NCBI RefSeq assembly: GCF_964340395.1
Contig: NC_135549.1
Location: 4,819,501-4,883,500, forward strand
Direction: 5' to 3'
Source of the DNA: Glandiceps talaboti
Taxonomy: Eukaryota > Hemichordata > Enteropneusta > Spengelidae
DNA length: 64,000 bases
Under the pieces are notes generated by a model. That model did no database searches. It was given only the letters and a program-made list of their open reading frames with translations, and was not told the DNA's origin. Both the position numbers and the translations under genes were made by a program. Below, in pieces: positions 1 through 13,150 of this stretch; positions within the stretch are counted from its first letter, which is position 1; the number at the start of each line of letters is the position of its first letter.

Positions 1-241
1 CTTCGAAATTTATTATTATCGTATCTCTGATAAATTTGATAAATTAAATAAGGTAGTGAATTCATGATGACATTGCATTTTAGAATCAGATTATTGACAT
101 TTATACTTACTAAGCTATGCAAGGAGTCATGATTTCAAAAACTATATCAGTCCATTTTCTTATCTCACATATCTCTGGAGGACATGTTTACATTTATATG
201 AAAACTTCAGACCTCTAAATTCTGTATATAATGTATATGTA

Positions 242-344
<103 letters not shown>

Positions 345-652
345 CTATGGATCAAAATCTGCCTTGCCTAATGTTCGCTAGCGTTAGTCTTGTGACCATA
401 TACACAAACATGTGTAATTTTACAAGTACTCTATGGCTGTATTGAATAAATTTGACTCTATCGCAAATCTCCGAATGCATAATGTTCGTACAGATGCTAT
501 GATTAATATTTTGCCAGTCATATTCATTATAACTATGGATCCTCATTTACATTTGTGTAACAGATTGGTTTCTTTGATGGTGCTGGGTTAAATAAATTAT
601 TAAGTTACACATTGTGTAAATTACGTTATACATCTTGTGTTCTTTTCTATAG

Positions 653-2396
653 GCGATTACGACCAACTAGAATGTCGATTTCCGTTAACACGTGAGCTGA
701 TATTTTATCTAATGGAATATTATGTGCCTTCGTTTCTATTGGTGGTACTCTCATGGGTCTCCTTCTGGTTGAACGTTGAGGCTTCCCCAGCTCGAGCAAG
801 TTTAGGAATCACCACTGCACTAACACTTACAACACTGAGTTCAGCAGCTCGTACTCACATTGCGAAAGTGTCTTATACAAAGGTTAGTGTGTAAATCGAA
901 GTTACAAGTTCAAATTACTTTTAAGGTGTAGACATAGATGTAGCAAAACCAATAACAAAGTGCAGTCAATTGCCTGTCTTTCCAATACCCAGGTAATCGA
1001 TATATTACGTGGTAAAAAGTAACAATGTACGCTACATGAGGGTCAAGATGATTCCAAATACATTGTAACGTTGCACATGATATGTCACGACCGTGGTATA
1101 GGATTTATTTTGCAAAGGGGAAATTAATATTATTAGCAGAAGAAAACCCGTGGAAAAAAACAAAGAAAAATAAACAATTTAACAAAATGCAAGGCTTAGT
1201 CTTGGCAATTGATCTTGAAAATCAAGCTTAAGGCCATTGGAAATAGTCAATATTTTTAGTAGAAAGCATGTCTATGATGATATAGGTCTGGAGTAGACAC
1301 TCCAGGCACTAAAAGGGGAAATTTGCAACAAATATGGCTGCTATTAATTCAAGTCGTTGTTAATGAAAGTCACGAAATATGACACTAACGAAAAAGTAAC
1401 AACTTGTGAGTAGACACTTGAATGACTCTGTGTCTTATGGTTCCGGAGCTGTTGGTGTTTACACCCACTATGGCTGTCATTCTGTTAAACAGGGATATGA
1501 CCCCAAAACATTAATGCATGTATATCACTTGCTCTTTATTATCCGTACACAAGATTTATGGAAAAAATTGTAATATATAAATACCACAAGGTGTCTGTGT
1601 ATGTGATATGCTAGAAATGGCTTCATTGTGATAATTGACCCTGAAGGTCAGGGTCAAATGTAAGGATATTAAAAGAAAGCTTGCATCTGAAAATATGGGG
1701 TAGGCACTTAAAATGTGTCTCAAAATTAGATATGTGGTAAATGTTGATTTTTAATTACAAACATGATAGTCATTCAAATTTGCATATGTCGCAAAACAAA
1801 GTACTGTGCACTTGTCCCATGTTTTATGTCACCTTTGTGCCAGACGGATGAAGGTCATTATAATAGCCTTGAGTGGGTACGGAAAACGAAACAAAACAAA
1901 AAACAACTGGTCAGAACAGAATGAAACAAAAGAAAAGTTGAAAAAGGCAATACAACAAGAAAGCGATATAGTTAGTTGCCCGTCGTTGTAACGTTCAATT
2001 GAGAAGTTTCGTCGCAAAGTTATGGGGAATTCCGGTATTTGAAAGCCGGGTACCGAATCTAAATTTGTCACATCATAACAGCCATGCGAAAAATGTTTCA
2101 AAACAATCTGAGTAGCTTTCGTCATGTTAACAGGCACCACCAGTTCAGCATGGCGGAACCGATCAAGTTTTTATTTCAAATAACTACCTCAGTGCTACTT
2201 CATTATATATCATGGAAGTATTATGTGTTTTTCAGGCTATTGATATATGGATGTTAACATGCTCGGTGTTTGTCTTCGCCGCCATGTTGGAATTTGCTAT
2301 GGCTAGTTATCTTCACAATAAAGCCCAGACAAAAACAAAGAAAATAAACCAGGTACGTTCATTTTTACCTTCCGTTTGGGAAGGTTGTGTTATGTT

Positions 2397-2458
<62 letters not shown>

Positions 2459-4750
2459 CATCCGTCTGTATGTCTGTCACTCTGTCTGTGTGCCTTTGTG
2501 TCTGCCAGTTTGTCTGTCTATGAACAAGATATCTCGAATTATTGCATCAATTCTAATGAAACTGGCAAAATATCTTCCTTATGCTAATTGTAAGAACTGG
2601 ATAGGTTTCGGGAAGCATTGTATGAGTATCATTTAGGTATTTGCATTAATGAATTTTGGTGATTTAATAGGTAATATCTTTAGAATGCAAACTACAAACT
2701 TTGTATATTTTGGTTCATACATTGATTATAATAATTTAAGTACATTGTGTCCTATAAAGTTTGGTGATTTAACTAATCTTAATGATTCATTTGTAAAAAA
2801 ATGATTATTTTTCGGTAAGTACTCAAAATGTTAAGGGTACATCACGTATGATAAGTTATATTTCAGATTCAGACAATTTTGTATGTAGGAACTCAGGTTA
2901 CACCAGATGTTATTAATCCTTTCCAGCACTGTGCACCTTTAGTTTTTCGTTTGTGTGAGAGCAAACATTATCTTACAAAAGAAAAATCACATACGTTAGT
3001 GGACATGCTGGCCACAACACCGTTCCTCATTCAGAAACAGTTACAAACAAATTTTACGACGTGAACAAATATTTATAGGAACAACTGCCATTAGTATCAT
3101 AGACTGCCTAAAAATCAATGTATGTGGCAACAATTTGTTGGAACAGCACTTTACAAAAAGAGAATTAACTGATTTTGTTAACGCCAGCTTTTACGGATTA
3201 TGATTACTAACCAATTGCAAGGAATTGGTAGTTCCTACAGCGAATACCCTGTCTCCCATCGTCATCACATAATAGTACATCATACAGTATCATGGCTGGA
3301 CGCTGTCACACATGGTGGAAACCGGTCAAGCTTTTTATTACAAATACCTGCCTGTCATTTCATTAATCCTGGTCACCACGACAGCAATTTTATGAATATC
3401 AATTTACCTAACGAATATTAATCACCGACAAGCACCCATTTTAGGCTGGGGAGATCAAAACATACAATAGTAATAAGCAAATATATTTTGTTATTGGTAT
3501 CGCTAACCAACAATAGACAGCTACTTTTTCTAAACCTCAGAGGGGTCAGAGGCTCCTGATTTTTAGGTGGGGTAGCTTGGGCCACCAACATTTCTCATTT
3601 TTAATGAGGGGGGGGGGGCATAAAAACACCTAGCTATTATGTTAAACTGACCCGCAGTACATAATGAAGTTTCACGGTCCTTATTACAAGTAGATATTCT
3701 ATCAGAGTTAACAATTATATTGAGTAAACATCAAGTGGTGTGGCGGTGCATTGCATATTGTCTAATCGCAAAAGAAAACATGAAATACTGTTTGTTTAAT
3801 GATTAAACCTAGTGTCTGTGTTCATAACTTTTTTTTCTGTGCTGCGAAAATTTAAACAATCCTCCCCCCACACCCCGCAATTGAAATTCAAGGCATGCCC
3901 AATTCGTGACCGCACATAATCGGCTGGTTATCCATTGTTTTCCGGCTATAGCTTAAACAATTCTACTTCACCGATGCACGTCAAAATTAAACCAAAAAAT
4001 GAAACCAAAATGTTTTTTCTGTAAAATTTCTGGTTATCATGTTTTTTGTACTGGCTTTTAGTACTCTTAAACTGATATGTTTGATGGCGTCTATAGAGCA
4101 AGATGCTGATGATTCTATTGTGTAGACTGGGGCGTAAATCGTTCATTAAAACTACCTCCCAGCAAAGCAGTGTTACCTTGATTATCTTAAGTGTCGTTGT
4201 GACTTACTCAACCAGTACATGCCTCAATAAGACGTGTTAAGTCTGTATTCTCTGAAATGACTTCAAGGTATAAAAGGTAATCAAACAATTCACTGGTCAT
4301 GGCAAAAGTACGTGTACGTGCAGTAGACGTCTGAGAATGCAGTAGCGATGTAATCAAGAAGACTGCTGAGGTGTGGGTGGGGTGGGTAATGTTGGAGAAA
4401 GGGGTAAACTACATAAAGCTCTGTGTGTACTTTTGTGTACTAATCTGCTAAAAGATAAAAATAATGTTTGTTTTTTTCACTTTTAGGAATTACTTTATTC
4501 TGGGAGTCTATTCAAAAGCCAGTTAAAATCGACGGATATTACCATAGAAGAATCAAGAGCTGTTAGTATCGATATGTTACTTCCTCACCTAAGTGGACTT
4601 ATCAACACAAAATCACCACGATATCCCGCCAAAATGTTCAGATTCTCCCGAAATATTGATTTGTATTCACGTGCTCTTTTTCCATTTATATTTCTTGTAT
4701 TTAATTGTGTATATTGGCCAACTTACTTACGTGGCAGTATGACTTTTTAA
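653..4750 (+). CDS. Anion-selective Cys-loop ligand-gated channel subunit (glycine/GABA-receptor type), 3' part
   Basis: This is the C-terminal half of a pentameric ligand-gated chloride channel subunit; the ligand-binding domain lies left of the window. Exon 653-882 encodes the end of pre-M1 (RFPLTRELIFYL), M1 (YYVPSFLLVVLSWVSFWLN) and M2. The PAR sequence at M2 positions -2 to 0 marks anion-selective members, followed by Ser2', Thr6' and Leu9'. Exon 2236-2352 encodes the M2-M3 link and M3 (KAIDIWM, then VFVFAAMLEFAMASY). Exon 4487-4750 encodes the end of the cytoplasmic loop and M4 (NIDLYSRALFPFIFLVFN), ending at TAA. Junctions 882/2236 and 2352/4487 are both phase 0. A frame open from 2867 (after TTTCAG) to 3061 could add a loop exon, but I see no convincing donor. 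M1-M3 closely resemble glycine receptors, but histamine-, pH- or glutamate-gated relatives cannot be excluded without the binding domain. Confidence 0.88.
2148..2207 (+). repeat. Dispersed direct repeat, copy 1
   Basis: An approximately 55-60 bp segment (CATGGYGGAAMC, then TCAAG, TTTTTATT, AAATA and TTCATTA in order) recurs about 1.15 kb downstream in the same orientation at 3313-3366. Both copies are in introns of the channel gene. The copies are diverged, so this is an old duplication or an interspersed repeat. Confidence 0.5.
2398..2456. repeat. (GTCT)n microsatellite
   Basis: About 14 tandem GTCT units start 45 bp after the splice donor of the M3 exon. The degenerate tail continues to about 2520. 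It produces spurious Cys-Leu-Ser-Val open frames in all three forward frames. Confidence 0.95.
3313..3366 (+). repeat. Dispersed direct repeat, copy 2
   Basis: Second diverged copy of the segment at 2148-2207, also intronic in the channel gene. See that entry for the shared blocks. Confidence 0.5.
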
Positions 4751-6765
4751 TTGCAAGACATGTATCGGTGTAAGACAAATTAGTAAAGCCTGTTTATTTT
4801 TAATTGAAAAATTTTGACTAAACTTTGACCGAAATGGATTTTTATGATGAACAACCAACTGAAGCTTAACTGCCATGGCGCCATCTTTAGATGATGTTAC
4901 ATGATGAATACGGATGTGTCACCAAACAAATCCCATAATTGTTCTTCTGTATGATTTACTACTTTCATTTTTATACTAATTTGCAAACGATGAAAAATTG
5001 AGACAATTTTCCAATTGAAAACACGTATCTTGTGTTATAGTAGCAACGTTAATGAATATATTAAACTCACATTTCTAAATTAATTACAATGGATATATAT
5101 ACATGTATATATATTTACAATATTTAACTTGGCAGGTTTTTTTGTATTTGATTTAAAAACACGTTAGATTTATATACCCCAATCTAGGAGATGATATCAA
5201 GATAAACTTGATAAATTAGTCACAATGATAACTTAGTTTAGTTATGAATATTGAAAAAGAAAACTTTGTCATATCATTGGTAACCTTTAAGCATATATGA
5301 ACTCATTTTGAAAATCGACAATTATGTTATCGCAGGTACAAACAATACAGCTAATCTCGATTGCGGCATATGTATATACCTACATACCTAGAGAATAGCT
5401 GAATGTGCTTGTTAAGGGGACCAGTAGCCAGCCAGCCACTAATACATAGACTGTCATATGTTCAGTGTTATATTCACAGCGTTTAGAAAACTCGTACTGT
5501 ATTTATACTCTTAGCAGAGTTCAATAAACCGTCCAGCTGATGATGACCATGGCTAATATAAGACCGTAATCCAACCGTCTATCTAATTATGATATAATAT
5601 TAGGCATCCCATGAAAGTTATGAGTGAAACTATTCGTTTAAGGTGCATAGGATCTCAAATGTTGGATCCATAGAACGCAAAGTACAATACAAAACGTTTT
5701 GGAGAATTGTAATCAGTTGGAAGATAACTTACAATGAATCAAGCTTAGCTTAGAATGCGTCATCGGCTAGGGTTGAATATCAAAGTCTTCATGATGGCTC
5801 CATAGTCAGATAATTTTTGCTTTTCGAACATTTTGAAGTTATATAAGTCTTTTAATAACGCTTATTAAATGAACCACAAAGAGTTTCATAGTGATAAAGG
5901 GTGGAGGAAAAAGAGCATATGTACAAATGGAACCAAGAAGTTATAACAATCATTTTTAAAAAAAAGATAATAAAGTACAGACGTTGCTAAACATGATAAA
6001 TGTTGGCTCATGAATATTCATTTGTACGTCAATGAAATCTTTACTGTTGACGGAATACGAAATGAAGAATATGACAGAATAGCTAGCCCAAAAATCACTA
6101 TTCACATAAAACATCATAGAGGAGGTGTATAATTACATATTATGCCTTAATATTTTTTCTTAAGGAGTCTTGTCTCTATGAGTCGCATGACGAGTAATGA
6201 CAAAACCCTTCAGTTTAGTCATGAGTATTTCCAGCTGAACGAAAAAAATATTGAAGAATAACAAAATTATACCTCCTCAAGCATAGTTTAGGCCAAATAA
6301 AAAAAGTTGTTTGGTTCCGGTTATCCGACCCCCACCTAGTTTTTCACGCCTACCCTACACTTTTTGTACGTATTGGAGAAAAATAATAATAAAATCGCGA
6401 AAAATCGTGAAAAAGACACTATACAACTGTTCAATCTGTAATGGCTGTACATCTGAAAGGAAGAAATAAACAACACAGAGACCATTTGAAAACAATGGAA
6501 AACCTGAACTAGACACTCACACATGAAAAAAATATGATAAAATAAAATAAAAAATCTACCTACCCCACCTATTTTAAAACTAAATGTAATCGGAACCACA
6601 CAATTTTTGTTTACGCCTTATGAAAAATCGGAAAACATAATGACAATTTGGAACATCTTGAGCACAGACACGGGTTTTCGTGACGCAGAACGACAAGATT
6701 ATATACTCAGTAATCCAAATTTTCTGACGGTTCAAAGACAATAACTTGGCTAAGTTGTGCGTGTT
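4751..6765. other. Intergenic, 3' of channel gene
   Basis: AT-rich sequence after the channel stop codon. The channel 3' UTR should begin here, but no canonical AATAAA lies close to the stop. I see no coding exon, RNA gene or recognisable element. Confidence 0.6.
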
Positions 6766-6768
6766 ATG

Positions 6769-6845
6769 TTATGTATGTATGTATGTATGTATGTATGTAT
6801 GTATGTATGTATGTATGTATGTATGTATGTATGTATGTATGTATG

Positions 6846-6879
<34 letters not shown>

Positions 6880-6899
6880 TGTATGTATGTATGTATGTA

Positions 6900-6930
<31 letters not shown>

Positions 6931-6964
6931 ATGTATATGAGTGTGTGTGTGTGTGTGTGTGTGT
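6769..6964. repeat. (ATGT)n with (GT)n segments
   Basis: About 130 bp of ATGT tetranucleotide repeat is followed by alternating GT dinucleotide and ATGT blocks. Five overlapping open frames on both strands (Met-Tyr-Val-Cys and Tyr-Ile-His-Thr repeats) are translation artefacts. Confidence 0.95.
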
Positions 6965-6966
6965 AG

Positions 6967-9864
6967 GCATACATATTCGGATGGGGGTGTAACTCAAGAA
7001 CTACAGCCATGTGTGTGACTTGTCTTTTACGCGATATGAAGTTCATCCAGTCGGTCGTGCAAAGTACAGGAGATACAACCAAAGAACTCATTGTATGCCA
7101 TCAGTTAGCGTAATAAATACTAGTAGCTTTATTCTAAAAGATGTGTAGCTGTTTATTTGCAGATGTTAGACACATGCATGGAAATATTCATTTTGTGCGT
7201 GAATCGAATATTAAAAAGATTTTTCTAATCGCACCTTAAAACTGAAGGCTCCAACTTTCACCATGGTGTCAACAAATTTGCAAGATGTTGGTTTTCTAAA
7301 GTGTACAATGCCCCTCCGGCCGCGCCAACCAACTGATTGTTGCGTTCGAATCGGCAGTCTCCCTCTTGGCCAATCAATGTTTAGGTCGTTCCCCTCTTGG
7401 CAAATGAAATGGTTTGTTCTATCTCAAAGCGTCCATTTTGAACAATCAAATGTTTGCATTATTACAAATATTTTTCACTACAGATTCCCTCTTGGTCAAT
7501 TAAGTGCTTGCTTTGTTCTGCATCACATCTCATCAGTTCCCTCAAGACCATTCAAGTGTTTGGTTAGTTCCGTTTGCTACATACATCCCTGATACATCTT
7601 CAATATCAAATCAAATATTTACTCTGCACTATATATACCTTGTGGTTTTATTATTTATTTATATCTATGTAGGACACTACTGTGCGAGCAAGTTTTCCAT
7701 GCGTGAAGGTTGTAGAGTTTCAGGGAAATCAAAGATCTGTGTTAGGATGAGTGCTTGCCTCGTTCACGGCTTCATCGTCGCTTCGCTAATAAGTTTACCA
7801 ATTTACAGGAAATCGCGGTCGGTCACTTGTTATTAAACGACCACGTCGATGATGGCGCTCTTCCCAAAGCAAACCGACTTGTACCGTGCTGGCGCCAACC
7901 TACCAAACATCATGTTATTGAAAGAGCATCAATTATTTTTGATCATCTCTACTCCCCTTGGAATATCACTACTATCACTACCAACTATCAAACGTATTTC
8001 CCTAAAAGTTTTTGAGTAAGATTGTTGATCAAAATGTTATTTGTTGTACCTACTTTGCATGCAAAAGTCAATGTCGTCTGGTATTTATCAATTTACCATC
8101 TACTTATATCTAAAATATCCCACCATCATATTTCAGAGCAGTCTACCTAGCATTTTGGTAATTCAACATTTCTTACCCAAAAGTCACATTTTTTAGAACG
8201 TTAACAAAGGGGACATGGTTTCATGAACGATTCCCTAACACCATACATGTATCCCTTAAAACACTGGAGCCAAATGTTGGTATCATTGTTGGTAAGTATC
8301 ATAGATATACTTAGCTTGGACAAGGATTCAAAGAGATGCGGTTGAGAGGATATATTTATGGATCAAAGCCAGTCAATTCATCTTGTCACCAATGTCTTGC
8401 TGATTAAATTTTGAAAAACAAACATCATATTTACCTTGACTATTCATGCATACAAATCTAATCATGCCAAATGGGACCCAGGGGTACATTAAAAATACAA
8501 AAGTGCAGACAAATATTGCAATTGGAAGCGTTGGCAATGTAAACAATATATCATCAAACAATTATATCAAAAGAACATGCCTCATGGGATACACAATGAC
8601 AAAATTTAATCTAAACTGTCACAAGTACATGTATGGTATTAATCAAAATATCAGTAGTTTACACTAATATCACGTTCTGGTGACCTAAAATGATAACATA
8701 TTATAATGTATACCCATTGCAGTGTTCTCCCCTCAAGATAATATTGTCAGGAAGAAGCCCTATTTACATGTGTTTCTTATTCTTTTAAGGGAAATATAGG
8801 ACAGATCTACCACTCTATAAACTCTGCTGTGAACAACCATACATTGAGTTACCATTCATTTTGTTGTGCATTTTGTCCTTGAAAGAAAGAAATGCCACTT
8901 TTTTCTTTATTTGATACTTTTCTTCGTCTGTATCACTTCACTGCTACACCATATTCATATCACTGACTGCTACACTATGACATTCCACTGTTTCTATGCC
9001 TTCTCATGCTCTGTCCACACCGGAGGCCAGAATCCAATGGCTTACCAGAAATATCCACATTGTTAATAAGATCTCGAAAAGCATTCCCAGTGTTGTGGAA
9101 ATATTTGATGTTTGCGTTCAGGGTTCTCCTGTGTATCTGTTACCTTTAATGTCTATATCATGTACTTGTGACTTGTCTACATGTCTTTGTGGCCTGATTG
9201 TTGAGAGTAGTGTATATCCCTGGCTTGGACACATCCATGAACTTATGTACCTGCTGGGTATGGAAGCCAAAGTGCAGGTGAACAGAACATGCAATCAGGT
9301 ATAGTAATACTCTTGTTAGGATGTTAATAGCTTTTGCTTCCAGATTTTTAACTTTTTGACTTTTTATCATTCTATTTTGTCCTTTTCATCTGCATGAGGT
9401 GTCTTTCCTGCTTTTAGTTACTAGTACTCTGCTGAGCTGCAGTGAAACACTTGATTAGCCAGCTGATTTTCATGTTAGTCTGTCTGGCATGGCTATTGTT
9501 CTCTTTTGCATTGTATAGACAAACAAATAATTATAATATGAAATAGTATACATGCATTTAGGCACTCAAGACTGTGGTGTTCTGGAAATATTGCTAATGC
9601 GTCAATTTTTTGTTAGAAACTTATACTATTCAAAAAGTATTTTGTTCACTCCAACAACTGTAATATTATGCTATTTTTTGTTATGTTTTATCTGTGGAAA
9701 GATATATAAACCTTTACTGAAACAGGTTTAGCTAAATATGCCATATCTCAATATAGGAAAGATAAAAGATTTCAGAGTTTGGCCACTAGGAGTGCTGTTC
9801 GAAAATCATTTGGTGACAGGAAGGGAGGGAGGCCTAATTTGCATATCACAGATGGGATCATCAT
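6967..9864. other. Intergenic, weak degenerate repeats only
   Basis: No exon is supported. Between about 7360 and 7575 the phrase CCCTCTTGG(C/T)CAAT(C/T)AA recurs at least three to four times with irregular spacing and decay, which looks like a degraded short-period repeat. The open frames here (for example 7263-7592 and 8996-9304) resemble no family I know and lack splice context. Confidence 0.5.
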
Positions 9865-10117
9865 GTCAAAAAACAATCGGATTAAAATCCGATGTAGATG
9901 TCGGCTAAGCATTCATTGCTATTTTACCTTCGTTATTTTGCCTTAATTGACCTTCGTGGTACATGTTTACGTTTTTATCCTGTGTAGAGGAGGCGATCAG
10001 GATAAAAACGTAAACATGTACCATGAAGGTCAATTCAGGCAAAATAACGAAGGTAAAATAGCAATGAACGATTGGCCGACATCTACATCGGATTTTAATC
10101 ATATTAGTCAAAAAACA
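9865..10117. mobile_element. Near-perfect 219-bp palindromic MITE-like element with flanking direct repeats
   Basis: Arms of 102 bp (9881-9982 and 9998-10099) are reverse complements with about five mismatches, separated by a 15-bp loop. The outer ends read ATTAAAATCCGATG and its complement. An 11-bp direct repeat, GTCAAAAAACA, flanks the structure at 9865-9875 and 10107-10117, as expected of a target-site duplication. There is no internal coding capacity, so this is a non-autonomous foldback or MITE element. The superfamily is not determined. High arm identity suggests a fairly recent insertion or ongoing arm conversion. Confidence 0.8.
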
Positions 10118-10287
10118 TCCCCACTAAAAATCTTTAGTTTAAGTTTCTCACCAAAATAACATCTATTGACCCAAATCACACACCTGTTGCACAAACTTTT
10201 GGATTCGAACAATTTCCCAACTCGACTCCCAAAACAATATCTCCATCAAATAAGGCAATCAGTTGAGTGGTTTTTGGCTTTAAGTTG

Positions 10288-10288
<1 letters not shown>

Positions 10289-10330
<42 letters not shown>
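10289..10330. repeat. (CA)n microsatellite
   Basis: About 20 uninterrupted AC dinucleotides. No gene is seen between here and the MEIG1 3' end at 11070. Confidence 0.95.
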
Positions 10331-10332
<2 letters not shown>

Positions 10333-11069
10333 TACCATACCTATATCATGACTGAACTCTTTTGTTCAGTTGTGCTAAAAACAACGAAAAATACGACAGA
10401 AAAAGTAAGTACTAGATACAGCTATTATACTACAGACGTATGTACTATAATGTAGCAAACATAAAAGAGCTGCTCTCTGAGAAAATTCATCCAAAAGATA
10501 AATTTACAAAAGCAGAAAATACACAGGCTGACAGTGCTTTGATAATCTAAGCTATATGTATTTGATAGAGATCATGCAAAGTGCCAACAGTGACTGACTA
10601 AAGGCAATACTCAATTTCACAAATATCTCTTACACAAACATGAACAATGTGATTGTCACAATTTTCTAGATACATGTACCTAAACATAGAATTTTTATTT
10701 ACTTGTTACTGTTTCATAAAATTACCATATGTTTGAAGTACTTCACATCACAGCAAATAGAACACAAAATATACACAGTTGATGGAGAGAAAAAATGTGG
10801 AATCTACCACATGGTAAAAGTTCTTCTCAATTTTTTTCTTCAAAATTATAACGATGGGTTTTGTCCTCTTGTGACTTGGTCACTTTCTTCTGAGTTTAAA
10901 ACACATCCAAGCACAGAAGGTTTATGCAGGCAGTTACAAGATGATGGTGATGATGGTATACATATATACATATCACAGTATAGTACAGTATAGTTTACGA
11001 CATCATGTAAGGAATTGCGGAGCACCACAAAATACAATTGTCCTGGATTATTTCATGGCAGTCTCACTT

Positions 11070-13150
11070 TCAATAGCTATAAATTTTTATTTTGTGAACA
11101 TCTTTGTCTTCGCATTCACGACGTCTGTTGTAGTAATAAAAATATCCATCTTTTCTTTGGAGTTTCTTTACATATCCGTTATCTGGCCAGCGATCAGCCT
11201 GAAAATAGAGACAGAAAGAAAATGACATCATTACTATTCATATATCACAATTAATCATTTAAAATGCATGATCCCCCGCCCCCACCCTCTTATCACCTAA
11301 ATGTCATTAACAAGAAGACATACCAACCAGGGGCAATATTAGACGAGGGCGTTATCAAAATTTTGCCAAGCAGGCCTAAATTATGATATTGCCTGAGCGC
11401 ATGTATGATTAATTTTATTACACTCTCCACTCATTTGTACATTCATTGACAAGTCCACTCATTGTTCACTATCATTCATCATCGATAGAAAAGATTCCCT
11501 ATCATGGTGCATTGCCAAATTGTACTTATATTGACTCACAATCTAAGTACCCCCACCCCCATTCACATTGTACTTCTATCATTACAGCAATCTACATATC
11601 TTATGCTGCGCTAAAATTCCAAATGATGTTAAAAGTATCTATTTCTCATTACAATCAGTACAAATTATCCTTTATTCTTTTGTCATTCATCGTTTCTTTG
11701 AATTAATGAAATAAGAAATTTCACATGAGCTTATTGGTTGTGTTTCCTGCTGTAAATGTACAAAGAACTAAATAGTTCATAATTATATACTTTTGTTGTT
11801 ACTAATTGGGTGTGTTGTCACAATCAATAGCACATAATTACTATATCCTACATGTACAATCTGTGATATGTTTTTAACACATTTGAGAATGTAAAACAAT
11901 CATCCATCACCCCCTCCCCTCCCACATACTCATAGTTCCTACAAACCTAAGTATGGTTATTGTACTTCAAATAGTGTGTGTGAGAGTGTTCATGTAAACT
12001 TGAACTTAAAATATGAATTCTGGAATTTCTTTGAGATAAAAATCTGGTATTGGTAAAACTAGATGTCTTTTCATATTGTATTTGCCTTGATCACTGCAAT
12101 TACAACTCTGTGATCTAATTTATCCATGTAAATCATTTATTATGCAAATTATCTTACTTTAAATACAATATCAAAATGAGATACCTTGTGTAAGAAGACT
12201 AATACTATGGGTAATTTTGAAACTATGAACTGAAATCCATTGTATCAATGTATCTGTTCTATGATAATATGTATGGATAATGGACTAACACATAGATGTA
12301 CATTGTACAGAGTGAGTCATTCCATAAACTTAGTCTCGCTTCCAGACTCATGACTATCGTCCCTAATCTTTTTATGTATGTCGAGCAGCTTAGCCGCGAG
12401 AAGAGAGGGACTCGGGACAAGCCCCTCTCTTCCTGCGGCTGTGCCACTTGGCAGCTTAGGGATGATAGTCATGAGTCTGGCAGCAAGACTACCATAAACT
12501 GTACTACTACAGGAGCTAGTATTTTTTAACTTGTTATGTAAATGTATACATATAACTAAACAAAGAACACTGTATCTTCCTAATCTATATGTACATGCTA
12601 TACATGTATACAATTGTACTGAGTTACATTGCACTGTAACTAATTGAAATGAATTTATTGTGTTGACACTTGGCAGGAAGCTTGACTGAGGTCAAGGAAA
12701 CATGGAGGTTATAATGAAGTTATGTAACTTTAACGCTGAGATAGTTTAAAACCTGGGAAACTGAAAAGTAGTTGACACTCACAACCAGCAGTGACTATAA
12801 CCCCCCTATGTAATTTCAGTCTTTTGTTTTTTCCTTTTTTTTCAAAAATGGGTTGGCATTGAAAATGAAATATGGCATTATAAATTCAGATGACTTCTTC
12901 ATTATTTTGAAAGCTACCCAGACCACTCTTTTTTTAGAAGAAGAAAAAGAATGCGAGTAACTTGTATTTCCACTCGCTACTCTTGTCTACCTACAATCCT
13001 TACAACACTTACTGGTTTGCCTGTGTGAGCTGTATATTCCATTTCATCTCTGTACCCAGCAATCTGAAATCTGTATGCCTCCTCCACTTCTTCTGACCAA
13101 TGTTTTGGTCGGCACATTCCTTTTGGTTGTGGCAAAACTACAGCTGTCAT
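11070..13150 (-). CDS. MEIG1: MEIG1 (meiosis-expressed gene 1), sperm manchette adaptor
   Basis: Small adaptor that in mammals binds PACRG and acts at the manchette during sperm flagellum assembly. Two coding exons on the minus strand: 13150-13013 (46 codons from ATG) and 11198-11070 (42 codons plus TGA). They join in phase 0 at a GTAAGT donor and a TTTTCAG acceptor. The product is 88 residues, the same length as the mammalian protein as I recall it. Exon 1 carries [20 protein letters not shown] and exon 2 carries [26 protein letters not shown] and the terminal KIKIYSY. Trp50, Lys57, Phe66 and Tyr68, described as the PACRG-contacting surface in the mouse protein, occur here at the same numbers. 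A likely acceptor (GATTGTAG) about 20 bp upstream of the ATG suggests a separate 5' UTR exon, probably in the 13.4-13.8 kb region. The intron holds a 161-bp hairpin transposon. Identification is firm; no rival family fits both exons. Confidence 0.93.
12322..12500. mobile_element. 161-bp hairpin MITE, TAGTCT termini, 9-bp TSD
   Basis: The element 12331-12491 begins TAGTCTCGCT and ends AGCAAGACTA. Its arms pair over the CAGACTCATGACTATC block and again over the GCCGC and AGAGAGGG blocks nearer the loop. It is flanked by a perfect 9-bp direct repeat, CCATAAACT (12322-12330 and 12492-12500). Read from the other end it starts TAGTCTTGCTGCCAGAC, 16 of 17 identical to the element at 29577-29736, which is 160 bp long. 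A 9-bp target-site duplication fits Mutator-like or Merlin-like transposases. It lies in the MEIG1 intron. Confidence 0.88.

Noticed and set aside
2867-3061. Possible extra exon of the Cys-loop receptor M3-M4 loop
   Set aside because: Good acceptor and correct phase, but it ends at a stop with no convincing donor and does not resemble the family; mentioned in the channel entry only.
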